From NCBI GenBank assembly GCA_025060715.1, contig JANXBG010000014.1, forward strand, positions 1 to 42,495: a stretch of DNA of 42,495 nt, given 5' to 3'. Source of the stretch: Caldifarciminota bacterium (lineage in GTDB: Bacteria > Hydrothermota > Tepidihabitantia > Tepidihabitantales > DTDR01). Of this stretch, positions 27,007 to 35,131 are shown in pieces. Below the pieces are notes generated by a model. That model was not told where the DNA came from. It saw only the letters and a program-made list of their open reading frames with translations, and did not search any database. Within the stretch, counting starts at the first letter, position 1, and each line of letters starts with the position of its first letter. The translations under genes and the position numbers were made by a program.

Positions 27007-27600
27007 TTATTCTATTCGGCAAAGGACTTCATAATGAGTATTAAATTCCTTTTTAACAATTCCTATTTCTGGTGCTAAATGGTATATATAAATTAAAGAA
27101 TCCTTTTTCTTGCCAATAATTTCCTTTTCTTTTATAATTACTGAATAAACATCCGAAAATTTACCATGAGGAACTGTTAAAGTGTCCCTCTTTAAAACTT
27201 TACCAAAAAGATAAAATCTTAGCGTATCATTAATTATTGAATCTTGCCATTCTTTATTTTCAATTAAAGGAAAAGAAAGAAAGGTAATAAAATCTTTATA
27301 TAATGTTTCAATTTGGCCAAAATTTAATGTCTCTTTACAGATAAATTTTTCAATAGAAAACTTTTCTTTTATAAAGAAAGTGGGTTCAATATTCCTTTCA
27401 CAATAAAAAAGATTGGTGCCAAAAAGAAAGGTATCACCAACAAATTTAAAAACTATGGTATCTTCTAAGGAAGAATAATAGTAATAAATTTTTCCTTTTT
27501 CTAAGGGAAAATAATCGCCTGTTGTTCTATTTAATAAGGTATCTTTTTGACAAAAGAAAAATAATAATAATAAAATTGAAAAAAACTTTTTAAAATCCAT
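27007..27600 (-). CDS. Predicted lipoprotein, unknown function
   Basis: 197 residues from the ATG at 27600, chosen because it gives a compact signal peptide MDFKKFFSILLLLFFFC with a lipobox cysteine at position 17, followed by QKDT. The mature part is beta-strand-rich (YFPLEKGKIYYYYSSLEDTIVFKFVG) and resembles periplasmic or outer-membrane lipoproteins of FCB bacteria that end in a plain beta-sandwich. It overlaps the preceding barrel gene by 11 nt and precedes the permease by 1 nt. No family recognised. Confidence 0.65.
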   Translation of the reverse strand: MDFKKFFSILLLLFFFCQKDTLLNRTTGDYFPLEKGKIYYYYSSLEDTIVFKFVGDTFLFGTNLFYCERNIEPTFFIKEKFSIEKFICKETLNFGQIETLYKDFITFLSFPLIENKEWQDSIINDTLRFYLFGKVLKRDTLTVPHGKFSDVYSVIIKEKEIIGKKKDSLIYIYHLAPEIGIVKKEFNTHYEVLCRIE

Positions 27601-28096
27601 AGCCAACACCAATTTGTGAATTTAGGAAATAGTAAAAATTATTTTCTTTTTCATAAGTTAATCTTTCGGGAATAAAAGAAAGGAAAATCCTTATCCGAAA
27701 ATTAATCTTATTCAATTTCTCCTTATAACCAAAACCAAAATTGTAATCAAAATATTTGCCCCTTTCCTTCTTTTTATTTTCTAAATAAACTTCTCTTATT
27801 AAATAAAGATAAGAAAGACCTAAAAAAAGCGTTCCCCTTTTATTTTTAATGGTTAAAAAAGAAGGCTCAAAAAAAAATTTTGGTTTTAAAAAATAAAGGG
27901 AAGAATATTGATTATTAAATCGGGAATAAGTAAAAGATAAGCCTATATCAAGAAATTTAGCTTCTTTAGATATCTCTAAAGAAAATAAAGGAGTAGGATA
28001 AAAATATCTTTTTAACCTTCCAAAAGGAGTTTTATCTCCCAATAAAAAACTGATTTCATAAGAATTTAAAAGATAAAAAATTAAAATATAAAACAT
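27590..28096 (-). CDS. Small outer-membrane beta-barrel-like protein
   Basis: 168 residues: a short hydrophobic N-terminus (MFYILIFYLLNSY), then alternating strands such as FLDIGLSFTYSRFN, PKFFFEPSFLTIKNKRGTLFLGLSYLYL and FDYNFGFGYKEKLNKINFRIRIFLSF, with an aromatic end YFLNSQIGVGYGF. The alternating pattern and the terminal aromatic residue fit an outer-membrane barrel of about eight strands. The operon then encodes a lipoprotein, a permease and HutI. The function is unknown; a porin-like or accessory role is inferred. First gene of the operon from a leaderless promoter. Confidence 0.6.
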   Translation of the reverse strand: MFYILIFYLLNSYEISFLLGDKTPFGRLKRYFYPTPLFSLEISKEAKFLDIGLSFTYSRFNNQYSSLYFLKPKFFFEPSFLTIKNKRGTLFLGLSYLYLIREVYLENKKKERGKYFDYNFGFGYKEKLNKINFRIRIFLSFIPERLTYEKENNFYYFLNSQIGVGYGF

Positions 28097-28101
28097 AAAA
28101 A

Positions 28102-28129
28102 ATTATAAAAGAAAAAAGAAATAAGTCAA
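28102..28129 (-). promoter_or_regulatory. Promoter of barrel/lipoprotein/permease/hutI operon, leaderless type
   Basis: On the minus strand TTGACT (28124-28129), 16 nt, TATAAT (28102-28107), then 5 nt to the ATG at 28096; no Shine-Dalgarno. Confidence 0.7.
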
Positions 28130-28165
28130 CAAATGGAAGTAAAATGTGTTATAAATACCAAAAAC

Positions 28166-28490
28166 TTAAAAAAGTGCTAACCTTTGGGGCTCTTTTTTCG
28201 TTTTATATATATAGAAGGAGAAGTTATGGCTTTACTTCTTTTTGGGCTGGAATTATTTAAGTCTAATATTTCCATACTACTTATAAAAAGGGTTTACAAA
28301 TTGCTAAGGAAAATTATAGTATTGGATTTAAAGAATTTGATTAAGAAAAAGGAGGTATTAGGGAAGTTATCTATTCCTTTGTTAAAAAATAAGTAAGTAA
28401 TTCTTTTAGATATTTTCTTAATGCTACATTGATAAGACAAGGGGGCTTTGTTTTCTATAAAGAAGGGGGCAGTATAGTATATGGTATAGG
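28166..28490 (+). repeat. Dispersed repeat, copy B
   Basis: Second copy of the element at 3820-4132. Head TTAAAAAAGTGCTAACC, then TCTTTTTTCGTT and an AT run; a start codon ATGGCT; a conserved block from CTAAGGAAAA; and a nearly identical tail with CATTGATAAGACAA and GAAGGGGGCAGTATAGTA. A second open frame in the tail is shared by both copies, with amino-acid-level changes and no frame break (LNATLIRQG, FYKEGGSIV). The remaining 28491-28797 holds an imperfect hairpin (28527-28567) and no gene. Confidence 0.75.
28226..28396 (+). CDS. Possible 56-residue peptide inside repeat copy B
   Basis: The ATG follows AGAAGGAGAAG, a reasonable ribosome binding site. The product is hydrophobic at the N-terminus (MALLLFGLELF) and basic later (VLDLKNLIKKKEVLGK), sharing its second half with the copy A peptide. 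It could be a small membrane-active or regulatory peptide, or a gene fragment. No family recognised. Confidence 0.35.
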   Translation: MALLLFGLELFKSNISILLIKRVYKLLRKIIVLDLKNLIKKKEVLGKLSIPLLKNK

Positions 28491-28526
28491 TAAAGATACT
28501 ATTAGATTTATTAGATAATAATTGAG

Positions 28527-28567
28527 TTTGTGGCAAAATAAGCTTTTGGCTTATATTTTGTGACAAA
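28527..28567. other. Imperfect hairpin downstream of repeat copy B
   Basis: TTTGTGGCAAAATAAGC pairs with GCTTATATTTTGTGACAAA with small bulges around a TTTTG loop. It is not present after copy A. May be a terminator-like or element-end structure. Confidence 0.4.
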
Positions 28568-28797
28568 GAAGATTTAAGATATAAGGGCTATATTATTAAA
28601 ATTAGCATTGAGAATTTTATTGAAGAAAGATACTCGCTAAAACCCCTTATAAAAATTATGATAATTAATAATGGTTATTTATCTAAGGTGGTCTATTTTT
28701 ATAATGAATAATCTTCTTTTGGAAAAATCAAAATTTTTACTCTAACTTCTTGAATGAAAAACTTTACTAATTTTCTAATCGTTTTAGCATTTTTACT

Positions 28798-29913
28798 TTA
28801 ATTATTTTGATAAAAAGAATTAATAAGAAAAGTTATAAGGAGAAAAGTTAGAAGGAATATAATTCCATATTCTTTTTCTATTTTTATTAAAGGAAAGATT
28901 TGGGAAAAGAATTTTGTTAAAATAATTAAAAGTTTTAATAAGAGATTTAAAGATTGAGAAAAGATTAAGGTTAAAAAAGATGAAAATAAAGAAAAAAATA
29001 AGACAATCAAAATTAAGGGTATAATGAAACCAATCAAAGGAGCAACAATTAAATTAGCAAAAATTGAAGCGGTAGGAATAGTACCAAAGTTAGAAATTAA
29101 AATTGGTAAGGTAGCAAAATAGCAGGAGAGGGAAATAAAAAAGGGTTTAATTAAAAGATTTTTTATAATACTATTATTTATTTTTAAATTGTTAAAATAA
29201 GGGTAAAAATATAAAATTCCAAAGGTTGCTAAAAAAGAAAGTTGAAAACTGATATTAAATAAACTTAATGGAGAAAATAATAAAATTAAAATACCACTAG
29301 AAAAGAGATTAACAATAGGTAGGGTTTTGCGGTTTAAAAAATAAGAGAAGGAAAGAAAGAGAAACATTATACCGGCTCTCAGGATAGATGGTCGGAAAGA
29401 ACAAAGGCAGGCGTAAAGGAGAATAAAAAAGATTAAAAGAAAATATTTTAAAGAAAAAGGAATTTGGAAAATATTAAAAATGGTTAATATCACAAAGGCA
29501 AAAATTGTTATGTGAAGTCCAGAAACAGCCAAAATGTGGTATAACCCAGTTTTCTTAAAAATTTCTTTTAATTCATAAGATAATTTGCTTTTATCGCCGA
29601 AGAAAAGGCCATAAACTAAACCTTTATTTTCTTTTTCTAAATAATCATCAAAAATATTTTCTATATAATTAATTACTTTTTGATGAAAGAGAAAATTTCT
29701 TTCTTCAAAAATTTCTTTTGTTTTTGAGATATAGGCATAAAAAGAAAAAGAAATAAAAAAGAAGAGATAATAGAAATAACGTTTTTCTCTAAAAGTAAGA
29801 TAAATAAAAGGAATTAATAAAAGAAAAAGAATTGGGTGAAAATAAAAGGCAAACAAAATAGAGAAAACTAATAATAAAAAAATTCTTACAGAAGGGAAGG
29901 AGAATAAATTCAA
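28798..29913 (-). CDS. comEC: ComEC/Rec2 competence-domain protein, short form
   Basis: 371 residues with about nine transmembrane helices. KKTGLYHILAVSGLHITIFAF is the core motif of the Competence domain (HLLAVSGLHI). SFRPSILRAGIMFLFLSFSYFLNRKTLPI and LFNISFQLSFLATFGILYFYP are also family blocks. ComEC forms the inner-membrane channel for single-stranded DNA uptake. Full-length relatives (700 or more residues) add an N-terminal OB-like domain and a C-terminal metallo-beta-lactamase domain; both are missing here except for a short N-terminal stretch. It follows miaA with 9 nt between them. DNA uptake is possible but the truncation leaves the function open. Confidence 0.82.
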   Translation of the reverse strand: MNLFSFPSVRIFLLLVFSILFAFYFHPILFLLLIPFIYLTFREKRYFYYLFFFISFSFYAYISKTKEIFEERNFLFHQKVINYIENIFDDYLEKENKGLVYGLFFGDKSKLSYELKEIFKKTGLYHILAVSGLHITIFAFVILTIFNIFQIPFSLKYFLLIFFILLYACLCSFRPSILRAGIMFLFLSFSYFLNRKTLPIVNLFSSGILILLFSPLSLFNISFQLSFLATFGILYFYPYFNNLKINNSIIKNLLIKPFFISLSCYFATLPILISNFGTIPTASIFANLIVAPLIGFIIPLILIVLFFSLFSSFLTLIFSQSLNLLLKLLIILTKFFSQIFPLIKIEKEYGIIFLLTFLLITFLINSFYQNN

Positions 29914-29922
29914 TTATTCAAT

Positions 29923-30834
29923 TTATATCAAATTATATTTCTTAAAAATTTCTAAAATCTTTAAAAAAGTTTCTTTAGGAGAATGGTTTAATAACCAATA
30001 ATTTATTTTTTCTCTTTTAAACCAGGTTAATTGTCTTTTGGCATAATTACGAGTATTTTTCTTGGCAAGGGAAATCATCTCTTCTTTATTTAATTTTCCT
30101 TTGAGATAAAGGATTACTTCTTTATAACCAATAGTATTCAATCCTGGTGAACTTTCATTATAGCCCATCTTTAAGAGGTTTTCTACCTCTTCAATTAGAC
30201 CATCTCTAATCATCTTATCAAATCTTTCGTTTATTTTTCTATATAAAATCTCTCTTTCTAAATTTAAACAAATATAAAGGGGTTCATATTTACTCTCTTT
30301 TTTTTGAGAAAGAAAATAAGAGAAAGGTTTATTAGTGAGATAATAAATTTCTAAGGCACGAATAATTCTTTGGGCATCATTAGGATGGATTTTTTGAGCG
30401 CTTTTCTCATCAACCCTTTTTAATTCCTCATAAAGAAAGGATAAAGGTTTCTTTTTTAACTCTTCTCGTAATTTTAAATCTACTTTTGGAGCTTCAAAAA
30501 AAGGCGAAAATAATGCTTTAAAATATAAACCACTGCCGCCAACAAGTAAATATCTTTTATTTTTCTTTATTAATTCTTCAATTACTTTTTCAACCTCTTT
30601 GGCATAATCATAGGCAGAATAATATTTATCAGGAGTAATAATATCCATCATAAAAAATTCATATTTTTTTCTGATTTCTAAGGATGGTTTAGCAGTACCA
30701 ATATCAAGATACTTATAAATTTGTCGGGAATCGCAAGAGATTATTGAGAAATCATATTTTTCGGCCAATAATAAGGCGATATCGGTTTTACCAACACCGG
30801 TAGGACCACAAAGGCAAGGAATAAGGATTTTCAT
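29923..30834 (-). CDS. miaA: tRNA dimethylallyltransferase
   Basis: 303 residues. The P-loop CGPTGVGKTDIALLLA is at residues 9-24. SIISCDSRQIYKYLDIGTAKPS, the YLLVGGSGLYFKAL motif near residue 98, HPNDAQRIIRALEIY, and GYNESSPGLNTIGYKE near residue 215 follow. It adds a dimethylallyl group to A37 of tRNAs reading UNN codons. The promoter is leaderless and shares a 51-bp gap with the divergent EndoQ-like gene. Confidence 0.95.
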   Translation of the reverse strand: MKILIPCLCGPTGVGKTDIALLLAEKYDFSIISCDSRQIYKYLDIGTAKPSLEIRKKYEFFMMDIITPDKYYSAYDYAKEVEKVIEELIKKNKRYLLVGGSGLYFKALFSPFFEAPKVDLKLREELKKKPLSFLYEELKRVDEKSAQKIHPNDAQRIIRALEIYYLTNKPFSYFLSQKKESKYEPLYICLNLEREILYRKINERFDKMIRDGLIEEVENLLKMGYNESSPGLNTIGYKEVILYLKGKLNKEEMISLAKKNTRNYAKRQLTWFKREKINYWLLNHSPKETFLKILEIFKKYNLI

Positions 30835-30840
30835 TAAGAT

Positions 30841-30869
30841 ATTTTATTTGAAAAAATAAAGTTTTTCAA
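30841..30869 (-). promoter_or_regulatory. Promoter of miaA-comEC, leaderless type
   Basis: On the minus strand TTGAAA (30864-30869), 17 nt, TAAAAT (30841-30846), then 6 nt to the ATG at 30834. Confidence 0.75.
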
Positions 30870-30876
30870 TTATAAT
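30848..30876 (+). promoter_or_regulatory. Promoter of EndoQ-like operon, leaderless type
   Basis: TTGAAA (30848-30853), 17 nt, TATAAT (30871-30876), then 9 nt to the ATG at 30886. It overlaps the opposing miaA promoter almost completely. Confidence 0.78.
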
Positions 30877-30885
30877 AACTCATTT

Positions 30886-32118
30886 ATGATAATTGCTGAT
30901 TTACATATTCATTCATTATATTCTCGGGCAACCAGTAGAGATATGGAAATAAATAAGTTAGTAGAATATGCGAAATATAAAGGTATAAAAATTTTAGGAA
31001 CCGGTGATTTTACCCATCCGGAATGGTTAAAAGAGTTAAAAAGAGAATTAAAAGAGATAGAAGAGATTGGTTTGTGCGAAAAAGAGGGTATTTATTTTAT
31101 TTTGCAAACAGAAGTGAGTAATATTTATCAGCAGGATGGAAAATTGAGAAGAATTCATAATCTTATTTATACTTCCTCTTTTGAAAGAGTAGAAAAGATT
31201 AATAAGTTCCTTTTTAAGTATGGTGATTTAGCAAGTGATGGCAGACCAACATTAAATTTATCTTCTTATGATATGGTAAATTTTTTAAAAGATATTGATG
31301 AGGACTGTTTTATTGTTCCAGCCCATATTTGGACACCCCATTTTTCCCTTTTTGGCAGTGTTGCTGGTTTTGATTCGGTTGAGGAATGTTTTTTAGATTT
31401 AACTAATGAAATATTTGCTTTGGAAACGGGGCTCTCTTCTGATCCAAAAATGAATTGGCGTCTCTCTTCTTTAGATAATTTTACTCTCATTTCCAATTCT
31501 GATGCCCATTCACCACAAAAAATTGGACGAGAGGCTAATGTTTTTCGATTAGAAAATATTTCTTACTATGAGATTAAAGAGATTTTAAAAAATAAAAATA
31601 AAGAAAAATTTTTATTTACTATTGAGTTTTTCCCCGAAGAAGGAAAGTATCATTATGATGGGCACCGAAATTGTAATGTAAGATTGTCACCAAAAGAAAG
31701 TATTATGAATAATGATTTATGTCCAATTTGTGGGAAAAAGGTAACAATCGGAGTTTTACATCGGGTAGAGCTTCTTGCCGACAGGGAAGAAGGTTATTTT
31801 CCTAATAATGCTATTCCCTTTAAAAATTTAATTCCCTTAGATGAGATAATTGCGGAGGTATTAAATGTAAATAAAGAAAGTATGGTAGTAAAAAATCTTT
31901 ATTTAGAGATGGTAAAAAAAATTGCTCCCGAATTTGAAATTTTATTAAATGTGCCAATAGAGGAGTTGCAAAAGAATTACCCCAAGATTGCTGAGGGAAT
32001 TGAAAAAATGCGCAAAGGAGACATCAAAATTTTGCCGGGTTATGACGGTGTTTTTGGAGAAATAAGGATTTTGGAAAGGAAAGAAGAGAAAAAAGAAAGA
32101 CAAAAAACATTATTTTAA
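30886..32118 (+). CDS. PHP-family endonuclease Q-like protein
   Basis: 410 residues. The N-terminal PHP phosphoesterase domain has its metal ligands in DLHIHSLYSRAT, GTGDFTHPEW, QTEVSNIY, VPAHIWTPHFSLFGS and LISNSDAHSPQKIGRE. A C-terminal zinc-finger-like part (RNCNVRLSP and CPICGKKVTIGVLHRV) follows. The combination and length match EndoQ, which nicks DNA 5' of deaminated bases such as uracil and hypoxanthine. EndoQ is best known in Thermococcales and is scattered in bacteria. A repair role against heat-driven deamination would fit a thermophile. Lead gene of a two-gene operon. Confidence 0.82.
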   Translation: MIIADLHIHSLYSRATSRDMEINKLVEYAKYKGIKILGTGDFTHPEWLKELKRELKEIEEIGLCEKEGIYFILQTEVSNIYQQDGKLRRIHNLIYTSSFERVEKINKFLFKYGDLASDGRPTLNLSSYDMVNFLKDIDEDCFIVPAHIWTPHFSLFGSVAGFDSVEECFLDLTNEIFALETGLSSDPKMNWRLSSLDNFTLISNSDAHSPQKIGREANVFRLENISYYEIKEILKNKNKEKFLFTIEFFPEEGKYHYDGHRNCNVRLSPKESIMNNDLCPICGKKVTIGVLHRVELLADREEGYFPNNAIPFKNLIPLDEIIAEVLNVNKESMVVKNLYLEMVKKIAPEFEILLNVPIEELQKNYPKIAEGIEKMRKGDIKILPGYDGVFGEIRILERKEEKKERQKTLF

Positions 32119-32137
32119 TATTTAATAAGGAGAAATT

Positions 32138-33472
32138 ATGAAAGAAAGAAAAAAAGTTATTATAATGGGTGCTGGTGGTAGAGATTTTCATAATTTTAAC
32201 ATTTATTTTAAAAATAATCCTGATTATGAAGTTGTCGCCTTTACTCAAACACAAATTCCCGAAATTGAGGGTCGGATTTATCCAAAGGAATTGGCGGGTG
32301 ATTTATATCCCAACGGAATTCCTTTATATTCAGAAAAGGAGCTTATAAGACTTATTAAAGAAAAGAATGTCTCCTTAGTAGTTTTTTCTTATTCAGATGT
32401 GAGTTATGAATATATTATGAAACGAGCAGAAGCGGTGATAAGTGCAGGAGCTTCTTTTATGTTGCTTGGTCCAAAGGACACAATGTTAGAAAGTAAGAAA
32501 CCGGTTATTGCAGTTTGTGCGGTAAGAACAGGAGCTGGAAAAAGTCCTTTAACTCGAAAAATTTGTGAAATTTTGAAAAAAAGAAATATAAATTTCTGCG
32601 TCGTTCGCCATCCTATGGCTTATGGCGATTTTAATCGGCAGGTAGTGCAGAGATTTCAAAAAATGGAAGATTTGGATTTTTATAAAGCAACGATTGAAGA
32701 AAGAGAAGAATATGAACCCCATATCAAAATGGGAAATACGGTTTTCGCCGGTGTTGATTACGAAAGGATTTTAAGAAAAGCCGAAGAAGAATTTTCTTTA
32801 ATAATTTGGGATGGTGGTAATAATGATTTTCCTTTTTATAAGCCTAATCTTTTATTTGTTGTTTGTGATCCCTTGAGAGCCGGTGATGAGGTTAACTATC
32901 ATCCTGGTTTTGCTTTGTTCCAAATGGCCGATGTTCTTTGTATTTCTAAAGTTTCTACTGCTAAAAAAGAACAGTTAAAAATGTTAAAAGATAATATTAA
33001 AGAGTATAATAAAAATGCGGAAGTTATATTAGCCGATTTAATTCCAAAACTAAAAGATATAGAAATAAAAATAAAAAAAGGTAAGAAAGCAGTAGTAGTA
33101 GAGGATGGTCCTACAACCACCCATGGCGGTATGGCTTATGGGATTGGTTATCTTTACGCAAAAAAATTGGGGTTAAAAATAGTTGAGCCAAAAAGATATG
33201 CTTATGGAATTTATAAGAAAATTTATGAAGAATATCCCCATTTAAAATATGTAATTCCAGCGGTCGGCTATCGGGAAAACCAGATTTTTGACTTAAAAAG
33301 AACTTTAGAGAGAGCAGAAGTTGATTATATTATTTCTGCTACTCCGATTGATTTAAATAGAGTAATTAAAATAAATAAACCAATTATTCATATTGAATAT
33401 TTCTTTAAAGAGAAAACTAAGAAATTAGAAAGAATATTAGATTCTTTTCTTAAAAGCTGTAATCTCTCTTAA
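32138..33472 (+). CDS. Cyclic 2,3-diphosphoglycerate synthetase-like P-loop protein
   Basis: 444 residues. An N-terminal Rossmann-like half (KVIIMGAGGRDFHNFNIYF, then EIEGRIYPKELAGDLYP) is followed by a P-loop half (VCAVRTGAGKSPLTRKICEIL near residues 125-145). VEDGPTTTHGGMAYG lies near residue 322, which identifies the cDPGS-like/COG2403 family. Archaeal cDPGS makes the heat-protecting solute cyclic 2,3-diphosphoglycerate; many bacterial homologues are annotated only as predicted GTPases. ATG 32138 has the Shine-Dalgarno AAGGAG, 19 nt after the EndoQ-like stop. Its last 36 nt overlap the end of the convergent cysteine desulfurase gene. Confidence 0.72.
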   Translation: MKERKKVIIMGAGGRDFHNFNIYFKNNPDYEVVAFTQTQIPEIEGRIYPKELAGDLYPNGIPLYSEKELIRLIKEKNVSLVVFSYSDVSYEYIMKRAEAVISAGASFMLLGPKDTMLESKKPVIAVCAVRTGAGKSPLTRKICEILKKRNINFCVVRHPMAYGDFNRQVVQRFQKMEDLDFYKATIEEREEYEPHIKMGNTVFAGVDYERILRKAEEEFSLIIWDGGNNDFPFYKPNLLFVVCDPLRAGDEVNYHPGFALFQMADVLCISKVSTAKKEQLKMLKDNIKEYNKNAEVILADLIPKLKDIEIKIKKGKKAVVVEDGPTTTHGGMAYGIGYLYAKKLGLKIVEPKRYAYGIYKKIYEEYPHLKYVIPAVGYRENQIFDLKRTLERAEVDYIISATPIDLNRVIKINKPIIHIEYFFKEKTKKLERILDSFLKSCNLS

Positions 33473-34600
33473 TCTTTTTACTACTTTTATTAATACTTCT
33501 ATTGTGTAATCAATTTCCTCTTTTGTATTTTCTTTTCCTAAGGAAAATCTTACTGGCGAGTTGATATATTCTATGGGTACATTCATTGCTTTTAACACAT
33601 GGGAAGGTTCAGGTTCACCAGAGGCACAGGCGCTGCCACTAGCAACAGCAATTCCTTCTAAGTCCAAATTAACTAATAACGCCTCGCCCTCTATATAACC
33701 AAAGGAAATGTTTGTGGTATTACATAACCTTTTTTCTAAATGGCCATTAATTCTTACATCTTCAATATTTTCTAAAATTTTTTTCTCTAAATAATCCCGC
33801 AATTTTTTCATTTTTTCAATATCCTTTTCCATATCCCTCATCAAAATTTCGCAGGCCTTTCCCATACCTACAATACCAATTAGATTTTCGGTCCCTGCTC
33901 TTTTTCCTTGTTCGTGATGTCCACCATGGATAAGATTTTCAATATTAACCCCTTCTCGGATGTATAAAACACCAACCCCTTTAGGAGCATGGATTTTATG
34001 ACCAGAAATAGTTAACAAATCTACTCCTAATTTTTCTACATCTAATTTTATCTTACCTGCGGAAGCCACTGCATCAGTATGAAAATAGATATCATAATTT
34101 TTTAAAATCTGAGAAATCTCTTCAATTGGTTGAATAGTACCAACTTCATTATTGCTATGCATAATTGATACTAAAATAGTATTTTTTCTTATTGATTTTT
34201 TAAGATAATCAATATCAACAATACCATACTCATCAACTGGTAAAATAGTAATTTCAAAACCAAATTTTTTTAAGGCTAAACAAGAATTTAAAACCGAACT
34301 GTGTTCAATAGCTGAAGTAATAATATGGTTTCCTTTATTTTGATTAGCAATGGCAATTCCTTTGATTGCCCAGTTGCAAGATTCAGTACCGCCCGAAGTG
34401 AAAAAGATTCTTTCTGGTTTAGTATTTAAAAATTCAGCTACTTTTCTTCTCGCATTTTCAATCGCTTCCCGTGTTTCTCTACCGAAATAATGAAGATTAG
34501 AAGGATTACCAAACTTGTTTTCTAAAAAAGGCATTATTGCTTCTTTTACTTCTTTATCAATCGGCGTTGTTGAATTGTAATCTAAATAAACCCTTCTCAT
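33437..34600 (-). CDS. iscS: Cysteine desulfurase (NifS/IscS class)
   Basis: 387 residues. VYLDYNSTTPIDKEV at the start, FTSGGTESCNWAI, HTDAVASAGKI, the PLP lysine in SGHKIHAPKGVG (Lys202) and the mobile catalytic cysteine in SGSACASGEPEPSHVL (Cys325) all match group I desulfurases. It takes sulfur from cysteine for Fe-S clusters and tRNA thiolation. No iscU or mnmA is adjacent, so the nifS versus iscS name is uncertain. The ATG is preceded by GGGAGGAAAA, and it has its own promoter with a short leader. Confidence 0.93.
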   Translation of the reverse strand: MRRVYLDYNSTTPIDKEVKEAIMPFLENKFGNPSNLHYFGRETREAIENARRKVAEFLNTKPERIFFTSGGTESCNWAIKGIAIANQNKGNHIITSAIEHSSVLNSCLALKKFGFEITILPVDEYGIVDIDYLKKSIRKNTILVSIMHSNNEVGTIQPIEEISQILKNYDIYFHTDAVASAGKIKLDVEKLGVDLLTISGHKIHAPKGVGVLYIREGVNIENLIHGGHHEQGKRAGTENLIGIVGMGKACEILMRDMEKDIEKMKKLRDYLEKKILENIEDVRINGHLEKRLCNTTNISFGYIEGEALLVNLDLEGIAVASGSACASGEPEPSHVLKAMNVPIEYINSPVRFSLGKENTKEEIDYTIEVLIKVVKRLREITAFKKRI

Positions 34601-34626
34601 TTTTCCTCCCAGATCTTATATAAAAA

Positions 34627-34655
34627 AGAATATAAAAAATCAAAGTAATTTTCAA
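34627..34655 (-). promoter_or_regulatory. Promoter of cysteine desulfurase
   Basis: On the minus strand TTGAAA (34650-34655), 17 nt, TATTCT (34627-34632). The leader is about 20 nt and contains GGGAGG. Confidence 0.55.
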
Positions 34656-34666
34656 TAAAATATAAA

Positions 34667-35131
34667 TTAATTTTCTTTTTTTGATTTTTCCTTAGAGGCA
34701 ATTAAAAGGATTAAAATCCCTAGGATAATAAAAAAATCGGCAAGATTATAGGTAGGCCAACGAAGATTTTTTATTCCCATATCAATAAAATCAGTGACTT
34801 TACCTCTAATTATTCTTTCACTTACATTACCAATGGCTCCACCTAAAATTAATCCATAAGCCAATTGATAAATCTTTTTGTTGCCTTTAAGTCCAATAAT
34901 TAAAATAAGAATTATACCAATAATTGGTAATATATAATGTAATTCCTCAATTTTAAAAGAAATAGAAAAAACTCCGTGAGGATTAAAAACCAAATAAAAA
35001 CGCAGATAATCACCAAGAATGTTTACTCCTTCAGGATAATTGGCTAAATAATTTCTTGCCCAGATTTTTGTTAAATAATCAATTAAAAAGGAAAAAAGGG
35101 TTGTAAGAAAAAAAATCTTTTTATTTTTCAA
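34667..35131 (-). CDS. lspA: Signal peptidase II (lipoprotein signal peptidase)
   Basis: 154 residues with four transmembrane helices. YLVFNPHGVFS corresponds to the conserved N-terminal box. GGAIGNVSERIIRGKVTDFIDM and PTYNLADFFIILG hold the two catalytic aspartates. It removes signal peptides from prolipoproteins; several lipoproteins with lipoboxes are encoded in this window. The start overlaps the zinc-ribbon gene by 11 nt, so the two are one operon. Confidence 0.93.
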   Translation of the reverse strand: MKNKKIFFLTTLFSFLIDYLTKIWARNYLANYPEGVNILGDYLRFYLVFNPHGVFSISFKIEELHYILPIIGIILILIIGLKGNKKIYQLAYGLILGGAIGNVSERIIRGKVTDFIDMGIKNLRWPTYNLADFFIILGILILLIASKEKSKKEN

